Shown here piece by piece: positions 14,790 through 16,169 of a stretch of 16,169 nucleotides of DNA. The position numbers and the translations under genes were made by a program. Position 1 is the first letter of the stretch; each line of letters starts with the position of its first letter. The stretch comes from CAYUMU01 sp964445985. GTDB taxonomy: Bacteria; Planctomycetota; Planctomycetia; Pirellulales; S012-138. The DNA is taken from assembly GCA_964445985.1 (NCBI GenBank), contig CAYUMU010000119.1, positions 1 through 16,169 of the forward strand. Direction: 5' to 3'. The notes under the pieces are model-generated. The model did no database searches. It saw only the letters and a program-made list of their open reading frames with translations, and was not told the DNA's origin.

Positions 14790-16076
14790 ATGTATCCGCC
14801 GGCTTCGCCACCGCCATCTTCCTCCGGCGATCGATCTTTTCCCAGCGATCAATGCGGGGAAGCCGCCGCCATCCTCCCAGCGGAAGAAACCCGCTTGGCC
14901 GTGCTTACCCCCTCGGGCCGCGGCGCCGTGGCCACGGTGGCGCTGGTGGGACCGCGCGCGGCAAGCGTCGCCGACGGTTACTTTCGGCCCTCTGGCCAAC
15001 AACGCTTGTCGCAAGTTCCGATCGGCCGCATCATCTTCGGCCGCTGGGGCGAACCACCGGGCGAGGAAGTCGTTGCTTGCCGGCTGTCAGACCAGCGAGT
15101 GGAGATTCATGGCCACGGTGGACTGGCTGCCTCGGCGCAAATCGTGCAAGCCCTCGTTGCGGCTGGCTGCCAAAGCGTGCCCTGGCAGCAGTTGTTGCCG
15201 CCGGGCGATGCCATTCGGATCGAAGCCGCGGAGGCGTTGGCTCAATGTCGCACCCGCCGCACGGCGACCATTCTGCTGGAGCAGTACCAAGGCGCGTTGG
15301 CCGGCGCGGTGGGCAAGATGATCGAGCAACTCCAAAACCGTCAAACGCCGGCCGCGCGGCAACAACTGCTCGCTCTGCTGCAATGGTCGCCCTTGGGGCT
15401 GCGGTTGGTGAAGCCCTTTCGGGTAGTGCTGGCCGGCCGGCCCAACGTGGGCAAAAGCAGCCTGCTCAACCGACTGTTGGGCTATGCCCGCAGCATTGTG
15501 ACCGATACGCCGGGCACCACGCGCGACGTGGTGACCCAGGCCGCGGCATTTGGCGGCTGGCCCGTGACCCTGACCGATACGGCCGGCTTGCGGCGCCATA
15601 CGCTCGATGCCCTCGAAACCGCCGGTATGCTGCTGACGGAGGCCGAAGCCGCCCAGGCCGATCTGCTGATCTTGGTGAACGAAGCCAGCGGCGGCGAGCC
15701 CGAAGAATACCGACGGTTGGCCGAGCGATTTCCTCAAGCGCTGGCGGTGACGAACAAGAGCGACCTGCTGTCGCCCGACGCCGAGCGCAACTTGCCGAGT
15801 GTCCAGGGCATGGCAGTAAGCGCGAAGACCGGCCAAGGCATTTCGCAACTGGCGGAAGCCATCGCGGCGAGGTTGGTCCCGTGTGAGCCTGCGCCTGGCG
15901 AGGCGGTGCCCTTCACAGCCCGGCAGGTGGAGTGTTTGCAGGCTGCGGCGGCGGCGCTGCCGAACGATGTCATTCGGGCTGCTGAGCACCTGCAGCGTTT
16001 GCTTTCAAGTCGGCTTTCGCTCCGCGAAAGCAAATCCTTTCGCGCAGCGAAAGGCGACACTCAAGTTGGCCCTTAG
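14790..16076 (+). CDS. mnmE: MnmE-like GTPase lacking the C-terminal cysteine motif
   Basis: MnmE (TrmE) with MnmG modifies wobble uridine of tRNAs, using an N-terminal folate-binding domain, a K-dependent G domain and a C-terminal CxGK cysteine. This 428-residue protein has an MnmE-type N domain (TPSGRGAVATVALVGP ~40-55; VEIHGHGG ~104-111). The helical link (LPPGDAIRIEAAEAL ~136) lacks the usual FLNGK segment. A complete G domain follows: GRPNVGKSS 216-224 with the potassium-coordinating Asn, TDTPGTTRD ~238, DTAG 263-266, NKSD 322-325 and SAK 344-346. The C-terminal helices are very short and no CxGK is present. The final ~20 residues are encoded by palindromic repeats. ATG 14790 has no clear ribosome site. 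It may be a divergent planctomycete paralogue that cannot do the usual chemistry, or a GTPase with another role. Confidence 0.8.
   Translation: MYPPASPPPSSSGDRSFPSDQCGEAAAILPAEETRLAVLTPSGRGAVATVALVGPRAASVADGYFRPSGQQRLSQVPIGRIIFGRWGEPPGEEVVACRLSDQRVEIHGHGGLAASAQIVQALVAAGCQSVPWQQLLPPGDAIRIEAAEALAQCRTRRTATILLEQYQGALAGAVGKMIEQLQNRQTPAARQQLLALLQWSPLGLRLVKPFRVVLAGRPNVGKSSLLNRLLGYARSIVTDTPGTTRDVVTQAAAFGGWPVTLTDTAGLRRHTLDALETAGMLLTEAEAAQADLLILVNEASGGEPEEYRRLAERFPQALAVTNKSDLLSPDAERNLPSVQGMAVSAKTGQGISQLAEAIAARLVPCEPAPGEAVPFTARQVECLQAAAAALPNDVIRAAEHLQRLLSSRLSLRESKSFRAAKGDTQVGP
16009..16058. repeat. Twin REP-like palindromes inside the GTPase 3' end
   Basis: GCTTTCGC tcc GCGAAAGC (16013-16031) and CCTTTCGC gca GCGAAAGG (16036-16054) are 8-bp perfect hairpins with three-base loops, four bases apart. 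They are flanked by GTCG (16009-16012) and CGAC (16055-16058). The unit resembles CTTTCGC...GCGAAAG repeats that I recall between genes of Pirellulales. Here it is in frame, and encodes the tail SRLSLRESKSFRAAKGDTQ of the GTPase. Confidence 0.7.
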
Positions 16077-16169
16077 CCCAACTTCCCCAGCCGTTGTTGT
16101 AAGTTCTTGCGTCACAAGGGTTGGTCTTTCGATTTTCTCACTACATTTCCGTTTGCTTTATTTGGGTAG

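Noticed and set aside
14790..16076. Der/EngA GTPase
   Set aside because: There is only one G domain, and the N-terminal 110 residues match the MnmE folate domain pattern.

Overview
The window looks like a chromosomal stretch from a GC-rich planctomycete, most likely of the Pirellulales. No 16S gene is present, so this rests on a combination of traits: a neighbouring pair of exported PQQ-type beta-propeller proteins, membrane proteins carrying an FSLxxLL...AVxLAL motif, a short MnmE-like GTPase, a secreted BNR-repeat protein, and two families of palindromic intergenic repeats. The lineage call is inference from remembered family patterns, not a database result.

Layout. (1) 82-3135, minus: UvrA, with possible terminator hairpins at the left edge. 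(2) 3211-4860, plus, divergent from uvrA: a three-part protein with two Clp N-terminal repeats, a ThiD2 domain and a ThiE domain. A TATAAT promoter and a GC-rich leader hairpin lie between or inside the 5' ends of the two genes. (3) 4877-7769, minus: four tandem paralogous polytopic membrane proteins of unknown function, probably one operon with overlapping genes. A ~70-bp relic of a fifth copy sits between the first and second. (4) 7770-8447: about 680 bp without a convincing gene. (5) 8448-11012 and 11179-13161, plus: two exported PQQ-like propeller proteins, one with a signal peptide plus Ig-like and LamG-like C-terminal domains, the other a lipoprotein. (6) 13162-13601: non-coding, holding a 225-bp nested inverted-repeat element. 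(7) 13602-14744, plus: a secreted sialidase/BNR-fold protein. (8) 14790-16076, plus: an MnmE-like GTPase without the C-terminal cysteine motif, whose last residues are encoded by two palindromic repeats. The last 93 bases hold nothing I can support.

How the genes relate. The region is mostly a chain of housekeeping genes (uvrA, thiE, mnmE-like) interleaved with lineage-specific envelope and exported proteins. The two propeller genes are adjacent and co-oriented and may act together at the cell envelope. The membrane-protein array shows birth, overlap and decay of copies. I do not see a phage, an intact insertion sequence, a CRISPR array, or a complete defence or biosynthetic system. The most unusual items are the Clp_N-ThiD2-ThiE fusion, the membrane-protein array with its relic, the helical insert in the first propeller protein, the nested inverted-repeat element, and the repeat-encoded tail of the GTPase.
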